Assembly: GCA_964516605.1 (NCBI GenBank)
Contig: CAZFAA010000019.1
Location: 1-24,067 of the forward strand
Source: GCA-2732805 sp964516605
GTDB taxonomy: Bacteria; Pseudomonadota; Gammaproteobacteria; Coxiellales; Coxiellaceae
Direction of reading: 5' to 3'
Length of the DNA stretch: 24,067 bases
Position numbers and translations under genes: made by a program. This document shows, in pieces, positions 1-8,196 of this stretch (its first letter is position 1; the number at the start of each line of letters is the position of its first letter). Under the pieces are notes generated by a model, which saw only the letters and a list, made by a program, of their open reading frames with translations, made no database searches and was not told where the DNA came from.

Positions 1-514
1 TGTGCGTTGTTATAAGAGTAAAACTAAATCATGCTGAAGTGCCATCGCTACGTATTGCACTGCTGTTAAATATATCAGTAAGCTGTAAACTCGCATGCTC
101 GACTGCTAATGGCCATAATGTTACAGGGTAAACTGTGCGAAAATGAATACCTGCTGACGCAGGTGTTTGCACATCCAACACAGTATGACGTTCAATTTTA
201 TGTTGTGCATACAAACGTGCGCTGGGCACAAATTGAATTGTAGACAAAGCAGGAATGGGTAATAATGCAGGTGGATATAAAAAAGATAATAAACTGCGTG
301 CCAATTCAGCGTAATCACCATCTAACTGATGGCGTATTTTTGCTGTTAAAAAGGCAAACGATTCAATAAGCCTACCCACCAATGGGTCATCACAAGTATG
401 TTGATCTAAACACAATCCACGAGCAATTTTAGCGTGACGCTTGGAAAATTCATTTCCGACACGACGTACGTAGTCCAGCTCTTCATGATAATAGCGTAAT
501 AGCTCATCAGTCAT
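1..514 (-). pseudogene. tssF: TssF baseplate protein, 5' part, ended by an in-frame TGA
   Basis: This is the N-terminal 161 residues of TssF (VasA/ImpG family), a T6SS baseplate wedge subunit that works with TssE, TssG and TssK. The family start is clear: LLRYYHEELDYVRR at residues 5-18, then DPLVGRLIESFAFLTAKIRH (about 43-62), then SLLSFLYPPALLPIP. Full TssF is normally around 580-600 residues. Here a TGA at 29-31 stops the frame. The 28 bases beyond it, read in the same frame, give FSFTLITTH, an alternating beta-strand pattern of the kind expected next in TssF. A nonsense mutation in a once longer gene is therefore more likely than a natural end. The start at 514 overlaps the tssE stop as ATGA. 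The rest of the gene lies off the left edge, so whether a downstream restart exists cannot be seen. The family call is sure; the pseudogene call is probable. Confidence 0.72.
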
Positions 515-951
515 ACGACTTTAAAACTCATAACCAGGGGGTTAACATGGGATTCTATTACAATTTGCTTGGCTTGCGTCAAACAGGCTATTTCTGTTTC
601 GATCTTGATATAAAGTATGATCGGATCTCTTTGAGATTCATCTAACAATGACACCTTCGTATTGTGCAAACGCGGCTCTTTACTTGCAATCAACAAGCCA
701 ATTTGCTCGCATAATACGGCAGACTCTATCAAACTATAATGATTTTTCTTTAAATAGTTAGGCATGCCGCAATTTAATAAAGAATGATCAAGTTGTTTAT
801 AATCCGAATGCCAATCGTACTCAGAACAAAATGTATTAAGCAATTTCTGCAAATCGTTTTTAATACTTTGAATGTATTGCTCCACACTCATTGAATTGAA
901 TCCATCTGCTAACAAGCGTTGTAGCAGCGGTATTTTTTGTGCTGGGAACAT
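511..951 (-). CDS. tssE: TssE, gp25-like T6SS baseplate subunit
   Basis: TssE is homologous to phage T4 gp25 and forms part of the T6SS baseplate at the base of the contractile sheath. About 146 residues, normal for the family. Visible hallmarks are the LLQRL motif near residue 9, the IKNDLQKLLNT helix (about 30-40), where the family usually reads like RDLEWLLNT, and the EPRL motif followed by beta strands near residue 93. I chose the ATG at 951, which forms TGATG with the stop of the preceding tssC-like gene. A TTG one codon upstream is also open but less likely. A GAGGG Shine-Dalgarno sequence lies about 10 nt upstream. The 3' end overlaps tssF by 4 nt (ATGA), so translation is probably coupled. 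The sequence is fairly divergent, but position and motifs agree. Confidence 0.88.
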   Translation of the reverse strand: MFPAQKIPLLQRLLADGFNSMSVEQYIQSIKNDLQKLLNTFCSEYDWHSDYKQLDHSLLNCGMPNYLKKNHYSLIESAVLCEQIGLLIASKEPRLHNTKVSLLDESQRDPIILYIKIETEIACLTQAKQIVIESHVNPLVMSFKVV

Positions 952-2240
952 CAACGACGCCCTCGCATGTCAAGGACAAATTGTAAACGTGTAACGATAC
1001 TTTCAACATAATAATTAGGCTTTAAGGCGAACTTGCAAAAATAGAAGCCCGGTCTTCTCGTATCATCAGATACTGCTATATCTGCTTTTTCTAAAGGATA
1101 GCGTACCAAATGATCGGCCGTATGCTGACCCGCTTTACCACAGTAATGAAAAATCCATTTCTTTAAACACTGTTCTATATCACTTGCACTTGAAAAACCA
1201 CCGATTTTATCACGCGCAATCATCTTAAGATAATGTGTGAAACGACACACAGATAATAAATAAGGTAAAGTTGTTGATGCCATGTTACTGAGGTGTTGAG
1301 AAGACGCTGATGCAGTAGGTAGATAAAGTGAATAACTACTACGTAATTGGAGTAAATATTGATAAGGCGATTCAATCACCGTCATAAAACCTTGCTGTGC
1401 TAATTCATACTCCATATTTTCTGTAAACGATCCTTCCAAACGGCTCAAGGGCATGAGTTTTTGAGTGTCTATGGCATAATATAATGGCGCCAAGAATAGC
1501 GCCTGCTCACGAAAACTCATAAACCATTTTGTTTGCATATAACTTTGGATTACCATAATACCTACTATATATGCAGGACTTCCCCACAAATAATCATCAA
1601 GTGACTCAAGCACTTCATTGAAGCCATGATTACGTAGGAAAAAATCGCTTTTTTGATAGGGCTCGCGCCACAAAACACGTGGTAGCACTGCGTAAATAAA
1701 GCGTAATGATTCATCATGACGCAACGCATGCCAATCATCATAACGTGCTGACATCAAGCAATCTGCTAAATCCACATTAGGGCCTAATTGTGTAAAATTA
1801 TCTAACCCAAAAAGTTGTGCTGCAGCACTTATAAGCACAGGTGTAAAGGCAACAGCAGCAATATCTGCCAATACTTTTAAGCAACGCAGCCACAGCCCTT
1901 GCGCATCAAGCTCTAACGTGTAATCGGTAATCAGCAAGCCAAACGGTTTACCTCCTGGTTGATCGTACTCATCTGTATAAATTTTTCTAAATAACACGCT
2001 CTGATCAAAATCAGATGCATTATAAAGATCAGTCTGCAACTCATGCTCACTAAAACATAATAATCGCACACACAATGTGGGTGATGGGGCGGTGATGGTC
2101 GTGATCATAAAATGTAACGCTCGCCAACGTGCTTCTAAGCTCTGAAAAACGGTATGATGCAAAATCAGATTGAGTTGATACTGCATGCGCACATCAATTA
2201 AACTGATTACCCGTATGATGTTGTGTGAATGTGGTGACAT
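951..2240 (-). CDS. second TssC-like sheath protein (ImpD type)
   Basis: A 429-residue paralogue of TssC (EvpB/VipB/ImpC family), encoded 1 nt after tssC. Shared landmarks include SLEARWRALH (TssC: KLEGSWRGLH), the PGGKPFGLLITDY strand (TssC: SGGKPYSVLMGDY), LPRVLWREPY (LPRVLSRVPY) and RFTHYLKMIARDKIG near the C terminus (RFTHYLKIMARDSIG). It lacks most of the N-terminal stretch of about 70 residues that precedes the KLEGSW motif in TssC. In known sheaths that region takes part in pairing with TssB and neighbouring subunits. A TssC-TssC pair like this is known from imp loci of rhizobial type (ImpC/ImpD). Its role is unsettled; a baseplate-proximal or accessory sheath element is an inference. 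The order tssB-tssC-tssC2-tssE-tssF matches the imp arrangement apart from an absent impE. Confidence 0.88.
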   Translation of the reverse strand: MSPHSHNIIRVISLIDVRMQYQLNLILHHTVFQSLEARWRALHFMITTITAPSPTLCVRLLCFSEHELQTDLYNASDFDQSVLFRKIYTDEYDQPGGKPFGLLITDYTLELDAQGLWLRCLKVLADIAAVAFTPVLISAAAQLFGLDNFTQLGPNVDLADCLMSARYDDWHALRHDESLRFIYAVLPRVLWREPYQKSDFFLRNHGFNEVLESLDDYLWGSPAYIVGIMVIQSYMQTKWFMSFREQALFLAPLYYAIDTQKLMPLSRLEGSFTENMEYELAQQGFMTVIESPYQYLLQLRSSYSLYLPTASASSQHLSNMASTTLPYLLSVCRFTHYLKMIARDKIGGFSSASDIEQCLKKWIFHYCGKAGQHTADHLVRYPLEKADIAVSDDTRRPGFYFCKFALKPNYYVESIVTRLQFVLDMRGRR

Positions 2241-2241
2241 A

Positions 2242-3708
2242 CTAATGTGATTTTATTTTTGGTAATTGTGCAACAAGACGCATGGATGCTGTCAATTCTT
2301 CTAACTGCAACCACGGTCTTAACCATACGACTGCTTGATAAGCACCTGAAGAACCTGGTATTTCTTTTACTTCTATTTGTGCTTCCATTAAAGGGTACTT
2401 TGCCTTTAAACCCTCTTGAGCTAATGCATTAGCATTAGCATAATTCATAATCCAACGATTCAACCACGCCTGCAAATCATCTGCTTCCTTAAATGATCCA
2501 ATCGAATCACGTGCCATTATTTTAAGGTAATGGGTAAAGCGTGATGTCGCCATAATATATGGCATGCGCGCAGAAATAGCCGCGTTAGCTGTTGCTTCCT
2601 GCGTATCATAAATACTCGATTTATGTAGGGTTTGCGCGCCAAAATACACCGCGTAATTGGTATCTTTGTAATGACATAATGGCAAAAAACCCAACCGTGA
2701 TAATTCTGCTTCACGTCGATCTGTAATGCTCACAGCAGTAGGACACATATAATCAATATCCCCATCTTCGCTAATAAATGTATGCAATGGTAAATCCTCT
2801 ACTTTACCACCATTTTCAGCACCCCGAATGGCCGTACACCAACCGTATTGAGTAAAAGCACGTGTTAAGCATTGCACATAGGTATACGCTGCATTCATCC
2901 AACAATATACTGGACCCTGCACCAAGTCGTCATCCTCAAATGCATCGTCAGGATGACTAAGCGGGTCATAGGGTACTCGTGATAAAACACGGGGCAAGGT
3001 CATCACTACAAAACGTGATTCATCACTTGCGCGAAAACGCTGCCACGCAGCGTAATCCACTGTATCAAAAATTTTGGCTAAATCTCGTGGCTTTCTTAAA
3101 TCAGACCACTGATCAAAACCAAATAAAGCTGGTGCTGCAGCACATACAAATGGACAAAATGCTGCTGCAGCAACCTGTGCAATGTGACGTAATAAATCCG
3201 TATCTTGAGGAAGTTGCGTGAACTCATAATCGCCCATTAAAACACTATACGGCTTGCCACCTGATGTGCCGTATTCATGTTCATATATTTTTTGATACAG
3301 CTGACTTTGATCAAATTCAACTGCTTTATCAAAATCACGATACAATTCAGATTGGGTAATAGATAATACACGGATTCTCAAATTAACATTTGTGTCACTG
3401 CATTTGACTAAATGATGCAAACCACGCCAACTGCCCTCAAGTTTATTAAATGCTTCATGATGCATGATATTAGCTAATAACATGGAAATCCTGCGATCAA
3501 TAGCATGTATTGCGCGCGTGATACTGTGTTCCACATTTTTATCCCAATACACCACACCATCTAATGTACTTTGAGTAAATATTTTAATGAATTTTTGTAC
3601 TTGTAAGGATTCAGTTTGTTTGGTCGCTAAAATGATTTGATTTAATAAACCCGTTTCGCTCTGCTGCAGAGCATATGACTCTGATTCTCCTAAAAGTGGC
3701 GTGCTCAT
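2242..3708 (-). CDS. tssC: TssC, large subunit of the T6SS contractile sheath
   Basis: TssC (VipB/ImpC/EvpB) pairs with TssB to form the contractile sheath that drives the Hcp tube out of the cell. At 488 residues it is of normal length. It shows the N-terminal helical region (residues 20-90), KLEGSWRGLHHLV (about 91-103), RDFDKAVEFDQSQLYQKIYE, GTSGGKPYSVLMGDYEF, the Ala-rich AAAAFCPF segment, DESRFVVMTLPRVL and the C-terminal RFTHYLKIMARDSIG with the NRWI helix. A strong AGGAG Shine-Dalgarno sequence stands about 7 nt before the ATG. It is separated from tssB by an unusually long 137-nt spacer, while the next gene follows after 1 nt. I see no truncation. Confidence 0.96.
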   Translation of the reverse strand: MSTPLLGESESYALQQSETGLLNQIILATKQTESLQVQKFIKIFTQSTLDGVVYWDKNVEHSITRAIHAIDRRISMLLANIMHHEAFNKLEGSWRGLHHLVKCSDTNVNLRIRVLSITQSELYRDFDKAVEFDQSQLYQKIYEHEYGTSGGKPYSVLMGDYEFTQLPQDTDLLRHIAQVAAAAFCPFVCAAAPALFGFDQWSDLRKPRDLAKIFDTVDYAAWQRFRASDESRFVVMTLPRVLSRVPYDPLSHPDDAFEDDDLVQGPVYCWMNAAYTYVQCLTRAFTQYGWCTAIRGAENGGKVEDLPLHTFISEDGDIDYMCPTAVSITDRREAELSRLGFLPLCHYKDTNYAVYFGAQTLHKSSIYDTQEATANAAISARMPYIMATSRFTHYLKIMARDSIGSFKEADDLQAWLNRWIMNYANANALAQEGLKAKYPLMEAQIEVKEIPGSSGAYQAVVWLRPWLQLEELTASMRLVAQLPKIKSH

Positions 3709-3845
3709 ACTGATCTCCTGATTGATCCATCTCTAAATATAAGTATTAGTAAATGCAATTTTATTTGCGGTTGCAATACCGTGTTACGCTTGCAGAGCAC
3801 AGAGTATTGCATTAAAAATGGCACAGAGGCCAAGAAAACAGGTGA
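3709..3845 (-). other. 137-nt spacer between tssB and tssC with an inverted repeat
   Basis: This is the only sizeable non-coding gap inside the T6SS operon. It holds an 8-bp inverted repeat, TGCAATAC at 3772-3779 and GTATTGCA at 3804-3811, with a 24-nt loop. A further ATGCAA occurs at 3752-3757. No U-run follows the stem on the transcribed strand, so it is not a canonical terminator. It could be an RNA-processing or stability element, or an operator for an internal promoter. No clear -35/-10 pair was found here. Confidence 0.35.
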
Positions 3846-4364
3846 TCAGGGAATATCCGTATTCTCCACATCAAGCCCTAACTCACGCGCCAGTAAATGC
3901 AACTTAGTATTATCTTGCAAGACCGCTTCCAACAACAATTCCAATTGATCAGAACGGTCTGTTTTACTTAACACATCACGCAATGCATCACGCATAGCTT
4001 TTAACTTTTTCAGCTCAGGCACCTGTTGCACAATAGCCACTGGCTCAAAATCTTCTAACGCTTTAAATGTAAGCTCAATTTGCAATTCAGCCTTATCGTC
4101 TGTCAGTGTATTGTCGACGTGAAACAGCAGTCCTGGCTTAATATGCGTCATGACGGCATCAAAATTACTGCGATCTATCGTTATAAATTTACGCTCTTTT
4201 AAAGACTTAGGTATTTCGGCAGGATGGTTACCTGCAAAATCACCTAATACACCGACGGTAAACGGCAGTTCTTTTTCAATTGTAGACCCCTCTATTTCAA
4301 CTTCATATTTAATATGCACCCTTGGTTTGCGTACTTTTTCTAATTTATCATGAATACTTGACAT
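3846..4364 (-). CDS. tssB: TssB, small subunit of the T6SS contractile sheath
   Basis: TssB (VipA/ImpB) pairs with TssC to build the contractile sheath. At 172 residues it has the family length. Recognisable features are RVHIKYEVE near residue 15, ELPFTVGVLGDFAG (about 33-46), the ITIDRSNFDAVM segment, where the family commonly has INKDNFDEVM, and the long C-terminal helices beginning FKALEDFEP and continuing through PELKKLKAMRDAL. An AGGAG Shine-Dalgarno sequence lies about 6 nt before the ATG. It follows tssA after 43 nt and precedes tssC by 137 nt. Nothing looks degraded. Confidence 0.96.
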   Translation of the reverse strand: MSSIHDKLEKVRKPRVHIKYEVEIEGSTIEKELPFTVGVLGDFAGNHPAEIPKSLKERKFITIDRSNFDAVMTHIKPGLLFHVDNTLTDDKAELQIELTFKALEDFEPVAIVQQVPELKKLKAMRDALRDVLSKTDRSDQLELLLEAVLQDNTKLHLLARELGLDVENTDIP

Positions 4365-4407
4365 ACTTTTCTCCTATTACATATTATGCAGCGAAAATCG
4401 CTGACCT

Positions 4408-5514
4408 CTATTGGGTATCAAATTCTCTATGAATCCCAATGACATCGTTAACACGCTCAAGTTCTGTTTTATCTTGAATTATTTTTTCTAACAATTCTGG
4501 TAGTGGTAATTGCGCCCATTGCACAACACGCTGCAGCATAAATGGTATGGGAGATTGCGGTTCAGTACTCTGAATAAATCGAGCAATTTGACCTATTTCA
4601 TGCAATGCCGTCACACGCGTGTAATCGCGCACATCACCTGCTGGCGTCTTTTTTTTGGTAAACGACACATTATCTACAATGTGTATTACACCACAGGGTG
4701 CTTGCGATGGCTCTGCTTGTTGATGTAGCTGAACTAAATGCATTAACCCCTCATGGTATTCATCCAATGCGTTTGCAATATGGCTTGATGGCGGCGCTGC
4801 ATCTTGCAACAAATCCTGCAAGAGATCAGTCAGTTTATCAAAATACTGTTGCGCTTGTTCCAAATATTGCTGCACTGACAATAAGTCATCACGAGGAATG
4901 GCATACAATTCGCGCATAAAATCTTCTAATGATACAGCCCCCTGCTGCAAGCGTTTTTCCCGCAGTATGGGATCCTGAATGTTATCTATATCTACAGCTT
5001 GATGGTATTGCCACAGCGTGTAAGCAGACGGCTTGGTTAGGCCCAATAATCTAATTGGCATAATTAAGCTGCCTTCAACATCTTCGCCATTTAATCCTGT
5101 TAATGCTTTCACTTTCCACTCCAGCGACTCCTGTTCTGAAAGTGTTGGATGCAATGTCAAACCATACCGCTCAAAACAGTGCAGTGTCAGCTTAAATCCA
5201 TAGCTTAACCCTGCAAATCCATACAAACGCAACCATGCTTCTGTAAGCCACGCTAACACATCAATATCTTTACTGCTGTTTTGTAAAATACCGACACCAT
5301 ACTCTGCAACCGCTTGCCAATACACATCAGATTGATCCACATCTTGTCCATCAAGATAATACCGCTCTGCTTGACGTGCTGTATGACGCGCTTCTTTCAT
5401 GAGCCGGTATGGATTGTGCGGATCTGCATTGCAGCGCCAATCGATCCCAACAGGTGAGCCATTTTCACAGGGCTCTATCAATAACTCGATATTTACTTCA
5501 AATGTATTGTTCAT
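4408..5514 (-). CDS. tssA: TssA, T6SS baseplate/tail assembly factor (ImpA N-terminal domain)
   Basis: TssA caps and coordinates assembly of the T6SS tail and links baseplate to sheath growth. The protein has 368 residues. It carries the ImpA N-terminal domain, visible as NIELLIEPCENGSPVGID near the start (the family has a similar I-P-GxPxG-D pattern), then the RQAER helix, DVYWQAVAEYGVGIL, and DIDVLAWLTEAWLRLYGFAGLSYG (family-typical LaaWL-EaLLRl-GFaGL). The C-terminal third is helical with no strong domain call; the VRDYTRVTALHEIGQIARF segment near residue 290 resembles the usual subfamily tail. A perfect AGGAGG stands about 7 nt before the ATG. tssM ends 10 nt upstream. Confidence 0.93.
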   Translation of the reverse strand: MNNTFEVNIELLIEPCENGSPVGIDWRCNADPHNPYRLMKEARHTARQAERYYLDGQDVDQSDVYWQAVAEYGVGILQNSSKDIDVLAWLTEAWLRLYGFAGLSYGFKLTLHCFERYGLTLHPTLSEQESLEWKVKALTGLNGEDVEGSLIMPIRLLGLTKPSAYTLWQYHQAVDIDNIQDPILREKRLQQGAVSLEDFMRELYAIPRDDLLSVQQYLEQAQQYFDKLTDLLQDLLQDAAPPSSHIANALDEYHEGLMHLVQLHQQAEPSQAPCGVIHIVDNVSFTKKKTPAGDVRDYTRVTALHEIGQIARFIQSTEPQSPIPFMLQRVVQWAQLPLPELLEKIIQDKTELERVNDVIGIHREFDTQ

Positions 5515-5524
5515 AGCTTACCTC

Positions 5525-7522
5525 CTATAATGTGCGTGGCAATTTCAAATTCTTTAAACTGGCTAACTGAAATACGCCACTGGGTTGTGCAGAAATAACT
5601 TTAAAAGAAATGGTATGCTGCCCTAAGCGTAACTTAACAATCCAATGATGAGCATCTTCAGCACGTTGTAACTGGGAATACTCCAAAAAATGAAATAATG
5701 ACCAAGGACCCTGGCTGACTAATATGTCACGGTGTCCTTTAAAATCTGTGACGATTAATTTTGTATGTTGTATTGTATTGGTAAACGGCCAATTTACATA
5801 AACTGCTTGTTCAGGGCCATGAGCATAATAGATCATGGTATTGCCTAATATTAATGTTGCATGACTTGCGCTATTATCCAAAATAAGTGGCTTAATGAAA
5901 AATGACAGATGTGGTTGATGGTTTTTATTGAAATAAGTTGTCTGAATAGCTTTAAGGTGTGAAAACAGCACTCGATCTTGTTCTGAAAAATGCACAGCTG
6001 GCATGCCAACTACATACTTCTGTAAAAAATGATCTAGAGTACCTTCTTTTGCAAAAAAATCAGTAAACCGATTTAAATCCAATTGTGATCTAGCATATAC
6101 ATCCACTGGATAAGCATGTTGGATAAACTGTTCGTAAGCAGGCAAAATTTGCTGCTGCCATGCGCGATTGATCACACTGAATGTATGTTGTTGCCACTCA
6201 ACAGACATTTTATTGGCATGTTGATTAGGCCAAGACAATCCCATTAGAGCTTGACTAAAAAAAGGAGTTACATACAACAGATTTTTAACCCAGGATTGCT
6301 GTTGATAAGCGGCTTTAATATGCTCTATAGCCTGCAACAACATGTAATGATTGCCTGTTTTTTGATACGTTTGTACTGCCTGCATCACAGCAGAACTCGT
6401 TTTTAAATTTATTTTATATGCGATATGATAGAGCGCAATACTGAATATCAAAAAAAATGGGGTGGCGATCCATACTATTTTATAAAAGCGTATTTTGTAT
6501 GGTGTAGCACTGCGTCCGTATCCTAAAAATTCACTTTCTGATAACACGGTATCGCAAAATAATTTTTGTATAAAATAGCTTTCTTGATGAGACTCTTGGA
6601 TTTCGGTATGTGGTACTTGTAAATTATAACGCTGTCTAATTGCCTGAAAAAAGAAATCATATGGTTCATTTTTTTGCTCAGCGCTGGTAAAATACACTCC
6701 ACGCAGTTCTACCATTTTTACTTGGGGTAATAGCGAAAACAAATCACTTACTAAATTCAGTAAGGGCTTTTTAAATAATTGAACTTGCTGTGGAAAAGCA
6801 TAAATTAAATTTCGATTTTTTTGCTGTGTTTCGAGATTCAGTGCAACTATAGAACGTTGCTGCAATTGCGCAATCAGCTGATTGTATTCCCGATTTAAAA
6901 AGCTCTCTATAAAATCACTATTTGATGAATGTGCTAGTGGAAACCTAATACCCCAGACCTGCTGTAATGCTTCTTTATTTAAGCTACGAAAGAACTCACA
7001 AAATCCACTGATTAAATCACTTTTAGTGATAACAATGTAAATTGGTATGGCTATTTTTAATGTGTAATATAATTGAGTGAGTTGATCCGCCCATTCTTGT
7101 AATACTTCGCGCTGTTGTTGATGTGTCGCCAGCATGACTTGTGGTATGGAAATCGTAAAAATAACACCATTAATTGCTTGAATTTTACGTTTTCTGCGCA
7201 AATAATTTATAAACGATCGCTGCATCGCCGTAAGATCCTGACTAGGTAGTGCAGCCATATCAACCCATACAGCCTCATGTGTCATATACCAATCATAGGC
7301 ATTAAATTTTTTTACCATGTCAACAGCATGCGTTCCATAACATTCTGGTTTTAGAAAACGCAATCCTGAATTTAAAATAAGCTGCGTCTTGCCTGATTTT
7401 TTAGCACCTGAAAGCAGATACCAAGGCCTAGAATGGACTCTATGCCTACTAACAGGAAGTGCTGTTACGCTATGCATGATCCATTTTAAAAACATGCGTG
7501 CTCGTACAAGACAATTCAACAT
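5525..7522 (-). CDS. tssM: TssM, IcmF-like inner-membrane protein, shortened form
   Basis: TssM (IcmF) spans the inner membrane and joins TssL in the cytoplasm to TssJ in the outer membrane. Here it has about 665 residues; typical members have about 1100-1200. A P-loop GAKKSGKT is at residues 39-46, preceded by the typical RPWYLL and followed by LNSGLRF. TKSD (166-169) is the G4 motif. The G3 segment usually reading DTAG is VDMAALPSQD (87-96). GVYFTSAEQ is the family motif after the GTPase domain. One membrane segment lies at about 349-368. The C-terminal periplasmic end keeps the GPWSLFHFLE block. The N-terminal membrane hairpin normally upstream of the P-loop is absent, so topology is changed or an upstream part is lost, and the periplasmic middle is short. 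I chose the ATG at 7522, which overlaps the tssL stop as TGATG; a GTG one codon earlier is possible. Confidence 0.92.
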   Translation of the reverse strand: MLNCLVRARMFLKWIMHSVTALPVSRHRVHSRPWYLLSGAKKSGKTQLILNSGLRFLKPECYGTHAVDMVKKFNAYDWYMTHEAVWVDMAALPSQDLTAMQRSFINYLRRKRKIQAINGVIFTISIPQVMLATHQQQREVLQEWADQLTQLYYTLKIAIPIYIVITKSDLISGFCEFFRSLNKEALQQVWGIRFPLAHSSNSDFIESFLNREYNQLIAQLQQRSIVALNLETQQKNRNLIYAFPQQVQLFKKPLLNLVSDLFSLLPQVKMVELRGVYFTSAEQKNEPYDFFFQAIRQRYNLQVPHTEIQESHQESYFIQKLFCDTVLSESEFLGYGRSATPYKIRFYKIVWIATPFFLIFSIALYHIAYKINLKTSSAVMQAVQTYQKTGNHYMLLQAIEHIKAAYQQQSWVKNLLYVTPFFSQALMGLSWPNQHANKMSVEWQQHTFSVINRAWQQQILPAYEQFIQHAYPVDVYARSQLDLNRFTDFFAKEGTLDHFLQKYVVGMPAVHFSEQDRVLFSHLKAIQTTYFNKNHQPHLSFFIKPLILDNSASHATLILGNTMIYYAHGPEQAVYVNWPFTNTIQHTKLIVTDFKGHRDILVSQGPWSLFHFLEYSQLQRAEDAHHWIVKLRLGQHTISFKVISAQPSGVFQLASLKNLKLPRTL

Positions 7523-8196
7523 CACTTCAACACCTTTTTAGCTAGAGCAATAGCTTCTCGTTCTTGTTGGTAAGCAAGCGCATTGTAATAAATTGTTACT
7601 GCAAACAGTAACGCTGCAGATGCAGCTAAAAATCGAGTTAAACGACGCCGTCGCCATAGGCCACGCTTTAAAAGTGCGTCATCGCGGACGTGATTCGATA
7701 ATTCTGTTTCACCATAATGCATAATCAGTGTAATTTTTTGAAATATATGATTGCGTACTTGATCACGCAAGATGTTCTGTTGGCCGTAATACTGCCCTTC
7801 AAATCCCAGGCTTAATAAGACATAAATAAACTCTAACACAAACAGATTTTTCCGCAGATCCTGAAGCAACACCTCAACAATCAGATAGAAGCGTTCCCCG
7901 CCCCAGGTTTCCTGGCATAATAAACTTAATAAACTCTGCTGCACCCAACTGCTTTGCGTGCCCCACTGGCTTGCTAAAATAGCTTCATCTAAGGCAGCAC
8001 ATAAGCAATAACAGGCGCTGTCCACCATCATGCTTGGGTATTTCAACTGCTTCAGTTTAGAACTGAATAATTTAACTTCCAATACAATTTGATTGTGCAG
8101 AGCATCCACATCAGGGTGAACAACAGATTGCTTAACCTGTGCCATGAGCATTAATAAAGGTGTTGCTAATAAAATAAATGGATTGGTTTTTGTCAT
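7522..8196 (-). CDS. tssL: TssL, DotU-like inner-membrane protein
   Basis: TssL (DotU/IcmH family) is the cytoplasmic hook-shaped partner of TssM, anchored by one C-terminal membrane helix. It has 224 residues from the ATG at 8196, which overlaps the tssK stop as ATGA. An ATG 6 codons upstream (8214) is also open but would overlap tssK by 22 nt. The cytoplasmic domain shows the family pattern ALDEAILASQWG, then SLLSLLCQETWGGERFY (usual form LL...hgE..gGe.FF), then LEFIYVLLSLGFEGQY. The arginine-rich turn RGLWRRRRL precedes the membrane helix FLAASAALLFAVTIYY. There is no peptidoglycan-binding extension, so anchoring to the wall must come from elsewhere, if at all. Confidence 0.95.
   Translation of the reverse strand: MTKTNPFILLATPLLMLMAQVKQSVVHPDVDALHNQIVLEVKLFSSKLKQLKYPSMMVDSACYCLCAALDEAILASQWGTQSSWVQQSLLSLLCQETWGGERFYLIVEVLLQDLRKNLFVLEFIYVLLSLGFEGQYYGQQNILRDQVRNHIFQKITLIMHYGETELSNHVRDDALLKRGLWRRRRLTRFLAASAALLFAVTIYYNALAYQQEREAIALAKKVLK

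Noticed and set aside
29..31. TGA recoded as a sense codon in tssF
   Set aside because: Other clearly intact genes here (uvrD, tssK, the MFS genes) end in TGA, so it acts as a stop in this genome.
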